NCBI GenBank assembly: GCA_050257395.1
Contig: JBLMWU010000229.1
Location: forward strand, 1-32,762
Source of the DNA: JAIRTY01 sp050257395
Lineage (GTDB): Bacteria > Actinomycetota > Actinomycetes > Streptosporangiales > Streptosporangiaceae
Direction: 5' to 3'
Length of the DNA: 32,762 nt
Shown here: piece by piece, positions 1 through 8,038 of the stretch
Position numbering within the stretch: the stretch's first letter is position 1
How the letters are laid out: every line of letters starts with the position of its first letter
Notes under the pieces: generated by a model
Told to the model about the DNA's origin: nothing
Database searches by the model: none
The model's input: only the letters and a program-made list of their open reading frames with translations
Position numbers and translations under genes: made by a program

Positions 1-756
1 ATGCTGGGCGAGCACCCGCTCGACGATCTCGATGGCCCGCTCCACGCCCGCGCAGAATGAGCGCGGCCCGGCGAGCAGCACCTGGCGCGGTCCGCAGGCA
101 GCGGCCCAGGCGGACAGGACCGGGCCGGTGCCGCGCAGCGAGCGCAACGCCGCCAGCCCGCCGGTGAACGCGCCGGGCCGCAGCAGCGGCCGCTGCGGGG
201 TGTCGGACACGGCGCGGAACACCGCCAGCGGGCGGCCGTTCGCGGCCGCGGCGAGCTGGGCCGACTCCAGGTCGGCCACGATCGCCCCGCCGGCCGCGAG
301 TTGCTGCCGCTGCTGGCCGGCCGCGAGCCGGTCCACGCTGACCACCCGCCCGGCCCGGGCCGCCAGGCCGGCCCGGCGCAGCTCGCCGGCCAGCAGCGGC
401 GCGGACGGGCAGGCGACCGTCCGGGTGCCGTCGGTGACCTCGCTGGCCACCACCAGGTCGCCCGGCGACAGGTCGCCGGTCAGGCCGCCGCCGACACCGG
501 TCACCGCCAGCATCCCGAACGAGGTGCCCTGCAGCCGGCTGGCCTGCCGGGTGGACCGGCGCGGCCCGTAGCCGGTCTGGACCACCCGTGCCCGGGTGCC
601 GACGCCCCGGCGGATCGCCCTGGCCTCCAGCCGCAGCGGCGCGCACACCACCAGCCCGGCCGGGGCAGCCGCTGGCGCGGCGGCGACCGGGGCGGGCCCG
701 GCGGCGGCCTGCCGGGCCGTGCCCGCTGGTTCGGGTACCGGTGCCGGGGCGGTCAC
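1..756 (-). CDS. Hopanoid-associated phosphorylase (HpnG-like) fused to IspH, 3' end outside window
   Basis: An open frame of 252 codons runs from a GTG at 756 to the left edge without a stop. Residues about 30-215 look like the nucleoside-phosphorylase fold of HpnG (TGVGGGLTGDLSPGDLVV, then VADLESAQLAAAA and FRAVSDT), the enzyme that removes adenine from adenosylhopane in other bacteria. From about residue 223 the same frame becomes the N-terminus of IspH, the [4Fe-4S] HMBPP reductase of the MEP pathway: VLLAGPRSFCAGVERAIEIV, with C235 at the position of the first cluster-ligating cysteine. The start overlaps the shc stop as GTGA, so translation is probably coupled. The N-terminal 30 residues are Ala/Pro-rich. 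The rest of IspH lies outside, so completeness of the reductase cannot be judged. Both domain calls come from motifs; the fusion itself is read directly. Confidence 0.82.
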   Translation of the reverse strand, partial: MTAPAPVPEPAGTARQAAAGPAPVAAAPAAAPAGLVVCAPLRLEARAIRRGVGTRARVVQTGYGPRRSTRQASRLQGTSFGMLAVTGVGGGLTGDLSPGDLVVASEVTDGTRTVACPSAPLLAGELRRAGLAARAGRVVSVDRLAAGQQRQQLAAGGAIVADLESAQLAAAANGRPLAVFRAVSDTPQRPLLRPGAFTGGLAALRSLRGTGPVLSAWAAACGPRQVLLAGPRSFCAGVERAIEIVERVLAQH

Positions 757-2714
757 GACAGGCCCTCCTTCGCCACGTACCGGCCGAGCGCGGTGACCGG
801 GAACACCAGCCGGTACAGGTGGTAGTTGATGTAGAAGTCACGCGGGAACCCGGTGCCGGTGAACTCCGGCTCGTCCCAGGTGCCGTCCTCGCGCTGGTGC
901 TCCACCAGCCAGCGGATCCCGGCCTCGGCGGCCGGGCCCGGCGGGCCCGCGGCGAGCAGCGCGAGCAGCGCCCAGGCGGTCTGCGACGCGGTCGAGGTGC
1001 CCTGCCCGGCGAGGCTGGCGTCGTTGTAGGAGCGCAGGTCCTCGCCCCAGCCGCCGTCCGGGTTCTGATGGGCCTCCAGCCAGGCGACCGCCCGCCGGAT
1101 CGCGGGCTTCTCCGGTTTCACGCCCGCCGCGATGAGGGCGGGCACGACCGCCCCCGTCCCGTACACGTAGTTGGCGCCCCACCGGCCGAACCAGGACCCG
1201 TCCGGCTCCTGCGCGCGGAGCAGCCAGACCACGCCGCGGCGGGCGGCCCGGCTCCCGCCGAGCCCCTCGTGCGCGAGCACCTCCACCACGTGCGCGGTCA
1301 CGTCGGCCGACGGCGGGTCGGTGACCGCGCCGAAGTCGCAGAACGGCAGCTTGGCGCACAGCCCGGAGGTGTTGTCCGCGTCGAACGCGCCCCACCCGCC
1401 GTCGCGCGACTGCATGCCGGTCAGCCAGCGCAGCCCGCGGGTGAGTGCCGGGTGGCGGGCCGAGGCCGGCTCGCCGGTGCCGCCCCGCCCGGCGTGCGTG
1501 CGGCGCAGCGCCAGCACCGCCTCGGCGGTGTCGTCCACGTCGGGGTAGTAGTCGTTGTCGAACTCGAAGGACCAGCCGCCCGGCTCCAGGCCCGGCCGGC
1601 GGACCTGCCAGTCACCGGGCCCGGGCATCTCCTCGTTCAGCACCCAGGCGGCGGCCTTTTCCAGGGCCGGGTGCCCGGCGGGCAGGCCCGCGTCGGCCAG
1701 CGCGATCATCGCCAGCACCGTGTCCCACACCGGGGACTGGCACGCCTCCAGCCGCCGCACCGGGCCCTCGGGGGTGTCCTCGGTGATGGTGAACCGCTCC
1801 AGCCCGGCCAGCCCGCGCTGGATCACCGGATGGTCGAGCCGGTAGCCGAGCAGGTGCAGGGCCAGCAGCGAGTACACCCAGGGCGGCTGGATGCCGCCCC
1901 AGCAGCCGTCCCGCTCCTGCCTGGCGATGATCCAGTCGGCGCAGCGGCGGAGGGCGGCCCGCCGCACCGCCCGCACCGGCCGCAGCGAGTGCGCGCGCTC
2001 CTCGTAGACGTGCAGGACCTGGTCGATCCGGGTGAACGCCAGCGCCCACGGGTCGGGCCGCCCGGGCGGCGCGCTGTCCGCGGGCGGGACCGCCCCGGCG
2101 GGCGCCCGCAGTTCGTCCAGCGCCACCGGGAACGGGCGGACCGGCCGGAACGAGCCCACGATGGTCAGCGGCACGATCGTCTGCCGGGCCCAGCACGCCC
2201 AGTCGTAGACGTTGAGCGGGAGCCAGGCCGGGAAGTAGATCAGCTCCGGCGGCATGACGGGCAGCTCGTCCCAGGACCACTGGCCGAACAGGGCCAGCCA
2301 GATCCGGGTGAACACCCGGGTGGCCGGGATGCCGCCGCGGGCGCGGATCCACTCCGCGGCCCTGGCCATGTGCGGGGCGCCCGGGTCGTGCCCGGCCAGC
2401 CGCAGCGCGACGTAGGCCTCCACGGTGGTGGACAGGTCGCCCGGCCCGCCGTAGAAGTTGGCCCAGGTGCCGTCCTCGCGCTGCTGGGAGGCGATCCACC
2501 GGGCGGAGGCGGCGGTCTGCTCCGGGGTGCGCACCCCGAGGAACTCGCGCATCAGCAGGTCTTCGGCGTCCATCGTGACGTTCGTCTCGAGTTCGCCCTG
2601 CCACCAGCCCTGCTCGTGCTGCAGTGCCAGCAGGTGATCACGGGCCCGGGCCAGCGCGGAACCGGCGCCGGGCGATCCGGCAGGCCTGCCGGAGCGTGCC
2701 TGCGTCACCGTCAT
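753..2714 (-). CDS. shc: Squalene-hopene cyclase
   Basis: 653 aa, close to the usual 630-680 for the family. Shc protonates squalene and cyclises it to hopene/hopanol at the membrane surface. The catalytic acid motif DVDDTA lies at residues 392-397. Several QW-type repeats are visible (QREDGTWANF, QEPDGSWFGRWG, QNPDGGWGED, QREDGTWDEPEF), and the C-terminus has the family-like FPRDFYINYHLYRLVFP. The ATG at 2714 follows GGGAGG at a good distance. The gene is separated from the upstream prenyl synthase by 124 bp and overlaps the next gene by 4 bp (GTGA). A Pro/Ala-rich segment near residue 205-225 looks like a surface loop. Third positions are strongly G/C, as in its neighbours. The identification is secure. 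Confidence 0.97.
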   Translation of the reverse strand: MTVTQARSGRPAGSPGAGSALARARDHLLALQHEQGWWQGELETNVTMDAEDLLMREFLGVRTPEQTAASARWIASQQREDGTWANFYGGPGDLSTTVEAYVALRLAGHDPGAPHMARAAEWIRARGGIPATRVFTRIWLALFGQWSWDELPVMPPELIYFPAWLPLNVYDWACWARQTIVPLTIVGSFRPVRPFPVALDELRAPAGAVPPADSAPPGRPDPWALAFTRIDQVLHVYEERAHSLRPVRAVRRAALRRCADWIIARQERDGCWGGIQPPWVYSLLALHLLGYRLDHPVIQRGLAGLERFTITEDTPEGPVRRLEACQSPVWDTVLAMIALADAGLPAGHPALEKAAAWVLNEEMPGPGDWQVRRPGLEPGGWSFEFDNDYYPDVDDTAEAVLALRRTHAGRGGTGEPASARHPALTRGLRWLTGMQSRDGGWGAFDADNTSGLCAKLPFCDFGAVTDPPSADVTAHVVEVLAHEGLGGSRAARRGVVWLLRAQEPDGSWFGRWGANYVYGTGAVVPALIAAGVKPEKPAIRRAVAWLEAHQNPDGGWGEDLRSYNDASLAGQGTSTASQTAWALLALLAAGPPGPAAEAGIRWLVEHQREDGTWDEPEFTGTGFPRDFYINYHLYRLVFPVTALGRYVAKEGLS

Positions 2715-2769
2715 CCCTGTCCTCCCTTTCGGCCGCCGGTCACGCCGGCCAGCCAGCCGTCACCACCGC

Positions 2770-2795
2770 CCGGCCGCTCCCCGCTGAGCGGCCGG
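2770..2795. other. Perfect 10-bp hairpin in the prenyl synthase-shc gap
   Basis: CCGGCCGCTC at 2770-2779 and GAGCGGCCGG at 2786-2795 form a perfect 10-bp stem with a 6-nt loop. It lies in the only long gap (124 bp) inside the hopanoid operon. There is no T-run after it on either strand, so it is more likely an mRNA-stability or partial-attenuation element than a classical terminator; this is inference. Confidence 0.45.
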
Positions 2796-2838
2796 CCCTC
2801 CTGCCCGCTGTCCCGTCCGCGCTCCCCGGCCCGCCCGG

Positions 2839-3981
2839 TCACGTGTCCCGTGCCGTGATGAACTCGGCGATGCTGGTGAACTCGGCCCGCACGTCCCCGG
2901 GCACGTCCGCCTCAGCCAGGCACTTGCCGGCCGCCGCCAGCTGGGTCCCGGCCTCGGCCTCGGTCCAGCTCTTGCCGCCCGCATCCTCGACCAGCCGGGT
3001 GGCCAGCGCGACGTCGGCGTCGGTCAGCGGCGCCTCCTGCGTGAGCAGCTCGCGCAGCCGCCCGGCGGCGGGACTGCCGCTGGTCAGCGCGGCCACCACG
3101 GGCAGGGACTTCTTCCTGGCCCGCAGGTCCGAGCCGATCGGCTTGCCGGTGCGCTCCGGTGCGCCCCAGATCCCGAGCAGGTCGTCGGTGAGCTGGAACG
3201 CGAGCCCCACGTGGGCGCCGAAGCCGGCCAGGCCCATGGCGAGCGCGGCCGGGGCGCCGACGTGGATGGCGCCGATGCTGCATGCGCAGGCCATCAGCGC
3301 GGCGGTCTTGTCGCCCGCCATCTCCAGGCACTCGGGCAGGGTCACGTCGTCGCGGCGCTCGAACGCCAGGTCCGCGCCCTGCCCGGCGATCAGCCGGTGC
3401 ACCGCGGCGGACAGGCAGCGGGCCGCCCACAGCCCCTGCGCGGCGTTGTCCTCCAGCAGGATGTCCTGGGCCAGCGCGAGCAGCGCGTCGCCGGCCAGGA
3501 TGGCCGCGCCAACCCCGTACACCGTCCAGGCGGTCGGCCGGTGCCGGCGTTCGGTGTCGCCGTCCATGATGTCGTCGTGCAGCAGCGAGAAGTTGTGCAC
3601 GAGCTCGACGGCGACCGCGGCGGGCACGCCGCGCTCGGCTCTCTCCCCGGCGGCCCGCGCGGACAGCAGCGCCAGCGCCGGGCGCAGCGCCTTGCCCGCG
3701 CCGCCGGGCTTGGCGGGCGCGGCCCCGCTGCCGTTCACGGCGCCGTTCCGGGCGCCCCCGTTCCCCGCGGGACCGTTCCTGGCCGCGGACGGCCGCGGCC
3801 CCGGGATCACCGCGCTGCCGTTGGCGGCGCCGGCGTCCGCGCTGGCCGGCACGTAGGCCAGGCCCAGGTGGTAGGCGGCGACCTCGCCGACATCCGGGCT
3901 GAGCCTGCTCACAGCCGCTGACATGGCCGGCCCGACCAGGTCGCGGGCGACCTCCACGCCCGCCGGGATCACGGCCGTCAT
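2839..3981 (-). CDS. Polyprenyl diphosphate synthase of the hopanoid operon
   Basis: 380 aa from the ATG at 3981, which overlaps the hpnE stop as ATGA; an upstream extension of the frame is only the hpnE antiphase and was dropped. It is a trans-isoprenyl diphosphate synthase (IspA/IdsA type) and should supply the C15 precursor for squalene. The first aspartate-rich motif is LLHDDIMD (DDIMD at 136-140). The second is LTDDLLG (266-270), a DDxxG form rather than DDxxD. The KPIGSDLRARKKSLP segment follows. A Gly/Ala/Pro/Asn-rich insertion of about 45-50 residues (about 47-95) sits between the first helix and the GKALRPAL motif, where related proteins have only a short loop. Product chain length cannot be decided from sequence. 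Confidence 0.92.
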   Translation of the reverse strand: MTAVIPAGVEVARDLVGPAMSAAVSRLSPDVGEVAAYHLGLAYVPASADAGAANGSAVIPGPRPSAARNGPAGNGGARNGAVNGSGAAPAKPGGAGKALRPALALLSARAAGERAERGVPAAVAVELVHNFSLLHDDIMDGDTERRHRPTAWTVYGVGAAILAGDALLALAQDILLEDNAAQGLWAARCLSAAVHRLIAGQGADLAFERRDDVTLPECLEMAGDKTAALMACACSIGAIHVGAPAALAMGLAGFGAHVGLAFQLTDDLLGIWGAPERTGKPIGSDLRARKKSLPVVAALTSGSPAAGRLRELLTQEAPLTDADVALATRLVEDAGGKSWTEAEAGTQLAAAGKCLAEADVPGDVRAEFTSIAEFITARDT

Positions 3982-5633
3982 GCCGCCGCCCCCGCGCCGC
4001 GCCGCGCCAGCCTGCGCCAGCCTGCTCTCCCGGCCGGCACCGCCGTCGCACCCGGCGCCGCCTTCGCGCCCGGCGCCGACGGGGCGGGCAGGCCTGTGGC
4101 CGCCAGTTCCCGTCGCAGCTGTATGGCCGCGTTCAGTCCGCTCCGCACGGCTCCCTCCATCGTGTCCGGCCACCCCGTATCGGTCCACGCCCCGGCGACG
4201 GCCAGGCCTGGCAGCCCGGTCGCCGGTCCGGGACGGAGTGCTCCGCAGCCAGGCACCTGGCGGATGGTGGCCCGCCGCTCCCTGGTCACGAAGAAGTCGG
4301 CGACCTGGGCGTCCAGTGCCGCCGGGAAGAGCTCTGCCATCGCCGGCAGGAACTGCTCGCGCAGCCTGGCCGCTGGCATGTCCACGTACTCATCGGCCGC
4401 GGACAGCGACACCGCCAGGTACTGCCCGGACTTCAGCCCGGACGGGCCGGTCCGGTCGAAGACCCACTGCACTGGCGAGTCCACCGCGGCTGCGAACGGC
4501 AGCCGGGTGACCCGCCGGTCGTAGATGACGTGCACGTTGACGATCGGTGAGACGCCGAGCTGGGCCCACTGCTCCGGCCCGGGCCCGGCAGCAGGCCGGG
4601 CACCGGCCGGCAGCAGCCGGGCCGCCACCTGCGGCGGCACCGCGATCACTACCGCGTCGGCCAACAGCACCTGCCCGTCGCCTGCCAGCACGGTGGCACC
4701 CTGCCCGTCACCGGCCAGCCCAGCGCCTGCCGGGCCAGTGTGACCGGATCCGTCCGGGCCTGCGCCACCCGGGGTGACGCCGTTGCCGCTGGCCACCCCG
4801 GCGCCCGCTGCGTCGCCGTCCGCACTCGCCCCCGGCCCGGCCAGGTCCTCGCGGCCGCGGGCCGCGAGCCGGACCAGGAACCGCCCGTCCGCCGCCTGCT
4901 CCACCGCGGCGGCCTTGGCGCCCAGCAGCACCCGCGCGCCGAGCCGCTCCAGCAGCGCCTGGCCGGCCCGGCCGTGCAGGTCGCCGAGCGGGACGGCGGG
5001 CACCCCGATGTCGGCGGCGTCCCTGGCGCCCAGCAGCGCGGTCTTGACCACGGTGCCGGCCAGGCCCAGGTTCGCGTCGTCGGCGGCCACGTTCAGCGAG
5101 GAGATGGTGAACAGGTCCCACAGCACCCGCCGGGTGCGCTCGTCCTGCCCGCGCGCGGCCAGCCAGTCGCCGAGCCGGGTCCCGTCCGCGGCCGCGCCGG
5201 TCTCGTTCAGCAGCCGCATGGCCAGCGCCGCCTGGCCCACCCGCAGCCGCTGGCCGGGGGTCAGCAGCTGGTAGCGCAGCAGCGACCCGGCCATGTGCAG
5301 CGGGCCGGGCAGGTTGCTGCGGCGCAGCCGGGCCCGGCCCTGCGGGCTGAGCACGGTGATGTCGAACCGCTCCTGCAGGCTGGTCGCGCCGGTCATCCCG
5401 AGCCGGGCCAGCAGCCCCCGGTAGGCGGTGCAACAGCGCAGGAACACGTGCTGCCCGGTGTCCACCACCAGGTCCCCGCGGGTGAACGAGGCGGTCGCGC
5501 CGCCCAGCCGGGGCCGTGCCTCCAGCAGGGTGACGCTGTGCCCGGCCTCCTGCAGCGCGATCGCGGCCGTGATCCCCGCCAGGCCGCCGCCGATGACGGC
5601 GACCGCGGATCTGCCGCCTCCGTTGCCGGTCAC
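3978..5633 (-). CDS. hpnE: Squalene-producing FAD-dependent desaturase/oxidoreductase HpnE
   Basis: 551 aa from a GTG at 5633 that overlaps the hpnD stop (GTGA). HpnE reduces hydroxysqualene to squalene, the third step after HpnD and HpnC. The N-terminal dinucleotide-binding motif is VIGGGLAGITAAIALQEAG (about 13-31), followed by LLEARPRLGG. The C-terminal FAD segment is LAVAGAWTDTGWPDTMEGAV. The family is usually about 430-460 aa. The extra length is a Gly/Ala/Asp-rich insertion at about residues 259-321 and an Ala/Arg/Pro-rich tail of about 40 residues. The stop overlaps the next gene's ATG. The frame stays open well upstream of 5633, but that part is a shadow of hpnD. Confidence 0.94.
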   Translation of the reverse strand: MTGNGGGRSAVAVIGGGLAGITAAIALQEAGHSVTLLEARPRLGGATASFTRGDLVVDTGQHVFLRCCTAYRGLLARLGMTGATSLQERFDITVLSPQGRARLRRSNLPGPLHMAGSLLRYQLLTPGQRLRVGQAALAMRLLNETGAAADGTRLGDWLAARGQDERTRRVLWDLFTISSLNVAADDANLGLAGTVVKTALLGARDAADIGVPAVPLGDLHGRAGQALLERLGARVLLGAKAAAVEQAADGRFLVRLAARGREDLAGPGASADGDAAGAGVASGNGVTPGGAGPDGSGHTGPAGAGLAGDGQGATVLAGDGQVLLADAVVIAVPPQVAARLLPAGARPAAGPGPEQWAQLGVSPIVNVHVIYDRRVTRLPFAAAVDSPVQWVFDRTGPSGLKSGQYLAVSLSAADEYVDMPAARLREQFLPAMAELFPAALDAQVADFFVTRERRATIRQVPGCGALRPGPATGLPGLAVAGAWTDTGWPDTMEGAVRSGLNAAIQLRRELAATGLPAPSAPGAKAAPGATAVPAGRAGWRRLARRGAGAAA

Positions 5634-6532
5634 CGGGCCGCTCCCGCCCCGGCCGCCGTCCGGGTGCCGCGGCCCGGCCGGGCCGCGCCCGCCAGTGACC
5701 TGGCCGCCACCAGGGCTTTCTCCTTGGTGGACAGCGACACCCGGGTGGACAGCACCGTGGCCGGTGCCGCCGCGATGTGCTGCAGCAGCCGGAAGTAGAT
5801 GCCGGCCATCGCGCCGGTGCACGCGGCGCTGCGCCGGTCGAGCATCGGCATCAGCTGCAGCCCGGTCGCGTACCAGCCGAGTGCGCGGTCCGCCTCGAAC
5901 GACACCAGCTGCGCGAGCCTGGCCTCGCCGCCGTTTGCGCTGTGCTCCAGGCTGGCGCCGAACTGCTGGAGGTCTTCGGCGGGCAGGTAGACCCGCCCGT
6001 TGCGGTAGTCCTCGGTGATGTCGCGCAGGATGTTGGTGAGCTGCAGCGCCACGCCGAGCGAGTCGGCCAGCGGGGCGGCGGTGCCGGCGTCGTCGGTGCC
6101 GAACACGCCGAGCGAGAGCCGGCCGATCGACCCGGCCACGCACCGGCAGTAGTGCAGCAGGTCGTCGAACGTGCGGTAACTGGTCCCGCGCACGTCCGCC
6201 TCGCACCCGTCGATCAGCTCGCCGAACGCGGCCAGCGGGACCGGGAACCGCTGCCCGGCGTCGGCCAGCGCGACCTGCACCGAGTCGGCCGGGTCCGGGT
6301 CGCCCGCGGCGATCTTCGCGAGGGTCTCCCGCTCCCCGGCCAGGGCGGTCAGCTTGTCCGGCGCGGGCAGGTCCCCGTCGCCGACGTCGTCGATCCGGCG
6401 CGCGAAGGCGTACACAGCGGCCAGCGCGTGCCGCTTGGCCGGCGGCAACAGCCTGATCCCGTAGGAGAAGTTCTTCGCCTGGGACCAGGTGATCTCCTCG
6501 CACCGCCGGTACGCGGCGCGGATGTCGGTCAC
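5630..6532 (-). CDS. hpnD: Presqualene diphosphate synthase HpnD
   Basis: 300 aa. HpnD condenses two farnesyl diphosphates to presqualene diphosphate. The first aspartate motif is RRIDDVGDGD (D48 and D52), and the second is LTNILRDITEDYRNGR before VYLPAEDL. SQAKNFSYGIRLLP near residue 17 is typical of the family start. I chose GTG 6532: it follows GGGAGGTGA by 4 nt and lies one base after the hpnC stop. An in-frame ATG at 6550 is possible but has a poorer ribosome site. The C-terminus is an Arg/Ala/Gly-rich tail of about 20 residues. The gene ends in the GTGA overlap with hpnE. Confidence 0.94.
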   Translation of the reverse strand: MTDIRAAYRRCEEITWSQAKNFSYGIRLLPPAKRHALAAVYAFARRIDDVGDGDLPAPDKLTALAGERETLAKIAAGDPDPADSVQVALADAGQRFPVPLAAFGELIDGCEADVRGTSYRTFDDLLHYCRCVAGSIGRLSLGVFGTDDAGTAAPLADSLGVALQLTNILRDITEDYRNGRVYLPAEDLQQFGASLEHSANGGEARLAQLVSFEADRALGWYATGLQLMPMLDRRSAACTGAMAGIYFRLLQHIAAAPATVLSTRVSLSTKEKALVAARSLAGAARPGRGTRTAAGAGAAR

Positions 6533-6533
6533 G

Positions 6534-7469
6534 TCACCTCCCGCTCGCATAGGCTCTCGCCAGTTCGGCCGCCAGCCGTGCCTTGCGGGGCCGCGGCGTG
6601 ATCGTGAGCACGTCGTAACCCGCCGCGGTGATGGCGCGTAGCGCGGCCCGGCCGCCCGCGACATACCCGGCAACCGCGGCCCTGGCCGCGCCCCGCAGGG
6701 TGCCTGTCAGCGGAGCGCCATCGTCCAGCAGGTTCCGGGCTCGCTTCACTTCAAACTCCATCAGCGCCCGCAATTGCGGGGACGCCGCGGGCGCGGCCAG
6801 CTCATCCTCGGTCACCCCGAACCTGGCCAGGTCCTCTTGCGGCAGGTAGACGCGCCCGGCCCGGTAGTCCTCGGCCACGTCCTGCCAGTGCTCGGCGAGC
6901 TGCAGGGCGCTGCACACCCGGTCGGACAGTTCCTCCCGCTCCGGGGTCGCGGCCCCGAACACGTGCAGCACGATCCGGCCGACCGGGTTGGCGGACAGCC
7001 GGCAGTAGCCGATCAGGCCGGCGAAGTCCGGGTAGCGGGACACCGCCTGGTCCTGCCGGTTCGCCTGGATCAGGTCGCGGAACGGCTGCGCCGGGATGCC
7101 GCACCCGGCCACGGCCGGCCCGAGCGCGCGGACCACGCCCAGCCGCGGCTGCCCGCCGCCGGGCCCACCGGGCGCACCCGCATCACCGCCGGGCAGCGCC
7201 GCGTACAGGCGGTCCAGGTCCGCCTCGAGCTCGTCCAGCAGGGCGAGCCGCTCCTGCGGCGCCGCCTCGTCGCCCATGTCATCGGCGGACCGCGCGAACC
7301 CGTACACGGCAGCCAGGTGGTGCCGGTACCGCGCGGGCAGCAGCCGCAGGGCGACCGGGAAGTTCTCGCCGCCCGCCTGCCCGGCCGCCGCCTGGGTGAT
7401 CTGAGCGGCGGACTCGCTGACGGGCCCGGGAGCGCGGCCAGCGTCCATCCCCACCATGTCCCCGCCCAT
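6534..7469 (-). CDS. hpnC: Hydroxysqualene synthase HpnC
   Basis: 311 aa from ATG 7469; it is the first gene of the hopanoid operon. HpnC converts presqualene diphosphate to hydroxysqualene. Motifs are GENFPVALRLLP (about 34-45), the aspartate-rich SADDMGDE (D63, D64, D67) and QLAEHWQDVAEDYRAGR with VYLPQEDL. A Gly/Pro-rich insert lies at about 92-108. The frame can be extended to a TTG at 7505, but ATG 7469 fits better: GAAGGG precedes it and homology begins only after about residue 30. ATGs at 7457 and 7448 are other options. A dyad motif lies 40-55 nt upstream, and a TATAAT box about 120 nt upstream. Confidence 0.93.
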   Translation of the reverse strand: MGGDMVGMDAGRAPGPVSESAAQITQAAAGQAGGENFPVALRLLPARYRHHLAAVYGFARSADDMGDEAAPQERLALLDELEADLDRLYAALPGGDAGAPGGPGGGQPRLGVVRALGPAVAGCGIPAQPFRDLIQANRQDQAVSRYPDFAGLIGYCRLSANPVGRIVLHVFGAATPEREELSDRVCSALQLAEHWQDVAEDYRAGRVYLPQEDLARFGVTEDELAAPAASPQLRALMEFEVKRARNLLDDGAPLTGTLRGAARAAVAGYVAGGRAALRAITAAGYDVLTITPRPRKARLAAELARAYASGR

Positions 7470-7508
7470 GGCCCCTATCCCTTCACACTTACCGGGCAAA
7501 AGCAAACA

Positions 7509-7523
7509 ATGACATGAGCGTCA
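7509..7523 (-). promoter_or_regulatory. Candidate operator TGACGCTCATGTCAT in hpnC leader
   Basis: Read on the hpnC strand this is TGACGCTCATGTCAT, a dyad with arms TGAC and GTCA around 6 bases. The same 15 bases occur twice more, on the opposite strand, at 7950-7964 and 7987-8001. The site lies between the candidate -10 box and the hpnC start, where a bound protein could block transcription. The factor is unknown. Confidence 0.5.
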
Positions 7524-7944
7524 CCTGACATCGGCGTCGTAGAACGCGGCCCCGGCGCGGCCCCCGCTGCCGCTGCCGCCAAAGCCCGCATTATACAACC
7601 AGGCGTTTTGCCCTCCAGGCTGGCTCCTCGCCCTGGATATAAGCTTGTTCAGCAGCCATTTTCCCGCTGGCCGCAACCCGATGATTTGCAGGGGGTTTCC
7701 CCGGCCCGCCGCGGTGAAACATGCGCGAGCGTCAGCGCAGGCCAGCAGCGTGCGGCGGCCGCGGCGGCGCGGCAAACGGTTGCATTTTTCCCGGATGCCG
7801 GGGCCGCCGCGAGCGCCAGCAGCGGGTGACGATCAGGCGGCGCAGAAGCCCCTGCCCGGTGCCCGCGCTATTGCGGATGTCACCGGCGCGTCATCTGCCT
7901 GCAACAATCATCCGGCGCCAGCCCGTTCACCTGGATAGCAGCCT
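7524..7944. other. Gene-free region upstream of hopanoid operon
   Basis: No coding region is supported here. Short open frames exist on both strands but lack the strong G/C third-position bias and recognisable motifs. The segment has several A/T-rich pockets unusual for this genome (around 7585-7600, 7610-7620, 7637-7650, 7780-7790), which fits a regulatory region. I recognise no known riboswitch. Confidence 0.5.
7590..7595 (-). promoter_or_regulatory. Candidate -10 box (TATAAT) for hpnC operon
   Basis: The minus strand reads TTG-TATAAT-GCGGGC, a perfect sigma-70-type -10 hexamer in a very G+C-rich genome. No convincing -35 is visible 16-18 bases upstream. Transcription would start near 7583, giving a leader of about 115 nt that contains the dyad at 7509-7523. 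Confidence 0.35.
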
Positions 7945-8018
7945 TTTCCTGACGCTCATGTCATGTTTATCGCGGCGGCTGTTTCCTGACGCTCATGTCA
8001 TGTTTATCGCGACGGCTG
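7945..8018 (+). repeat. 37-bp tandem direct repeat, two copies, carrying the TGACGCTCATGTCAT dyad
   Basis: Two head-to-tail copies, 7945-7981 and 7982-8018, differ at one base (GCGGCGG versus GCGACGG near the end). Each holds TGACGCTCATGTCAT followed by GTTTATCGCG. The repeat ends 20 bp from the stop of the phosphatase gene. The inverted copy at 7509-7523 points to a shared binding site rather than a chance duplication. Confidence 0.85.
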
Positions 8019-8038
8019 CCGGGGCGGCTGAAGGACGG

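Noticed and set aside
588..2858. Long plus-strand open frame (over 700 codons) antisense to shc
   Set aside because: It is Arg/Pro/Gly/Ala-rich with no motif and is the mirror of the codon bias of shc, which has clear catalytic motifs.
3982..4188. N-terminal extension of the prenyl synthase by 69 residues
   Set aside because: The extension lies inside hpnE in another frame and is low-complexity; the ATGA overlap at 3978-3981 gives the normal operon start.
7509..8018. BldD-binding sites
   Set aside because: The TGAC/GTCA arms resemble BldD half-sites, but the spacer is 6 rather than 5 bases and the inner bases do not fit.
7945..8018. CRISPR array
   Set aside because: Two directly abutting 37-bp copies without spacers make a tandem repeat, not a CRISPR.
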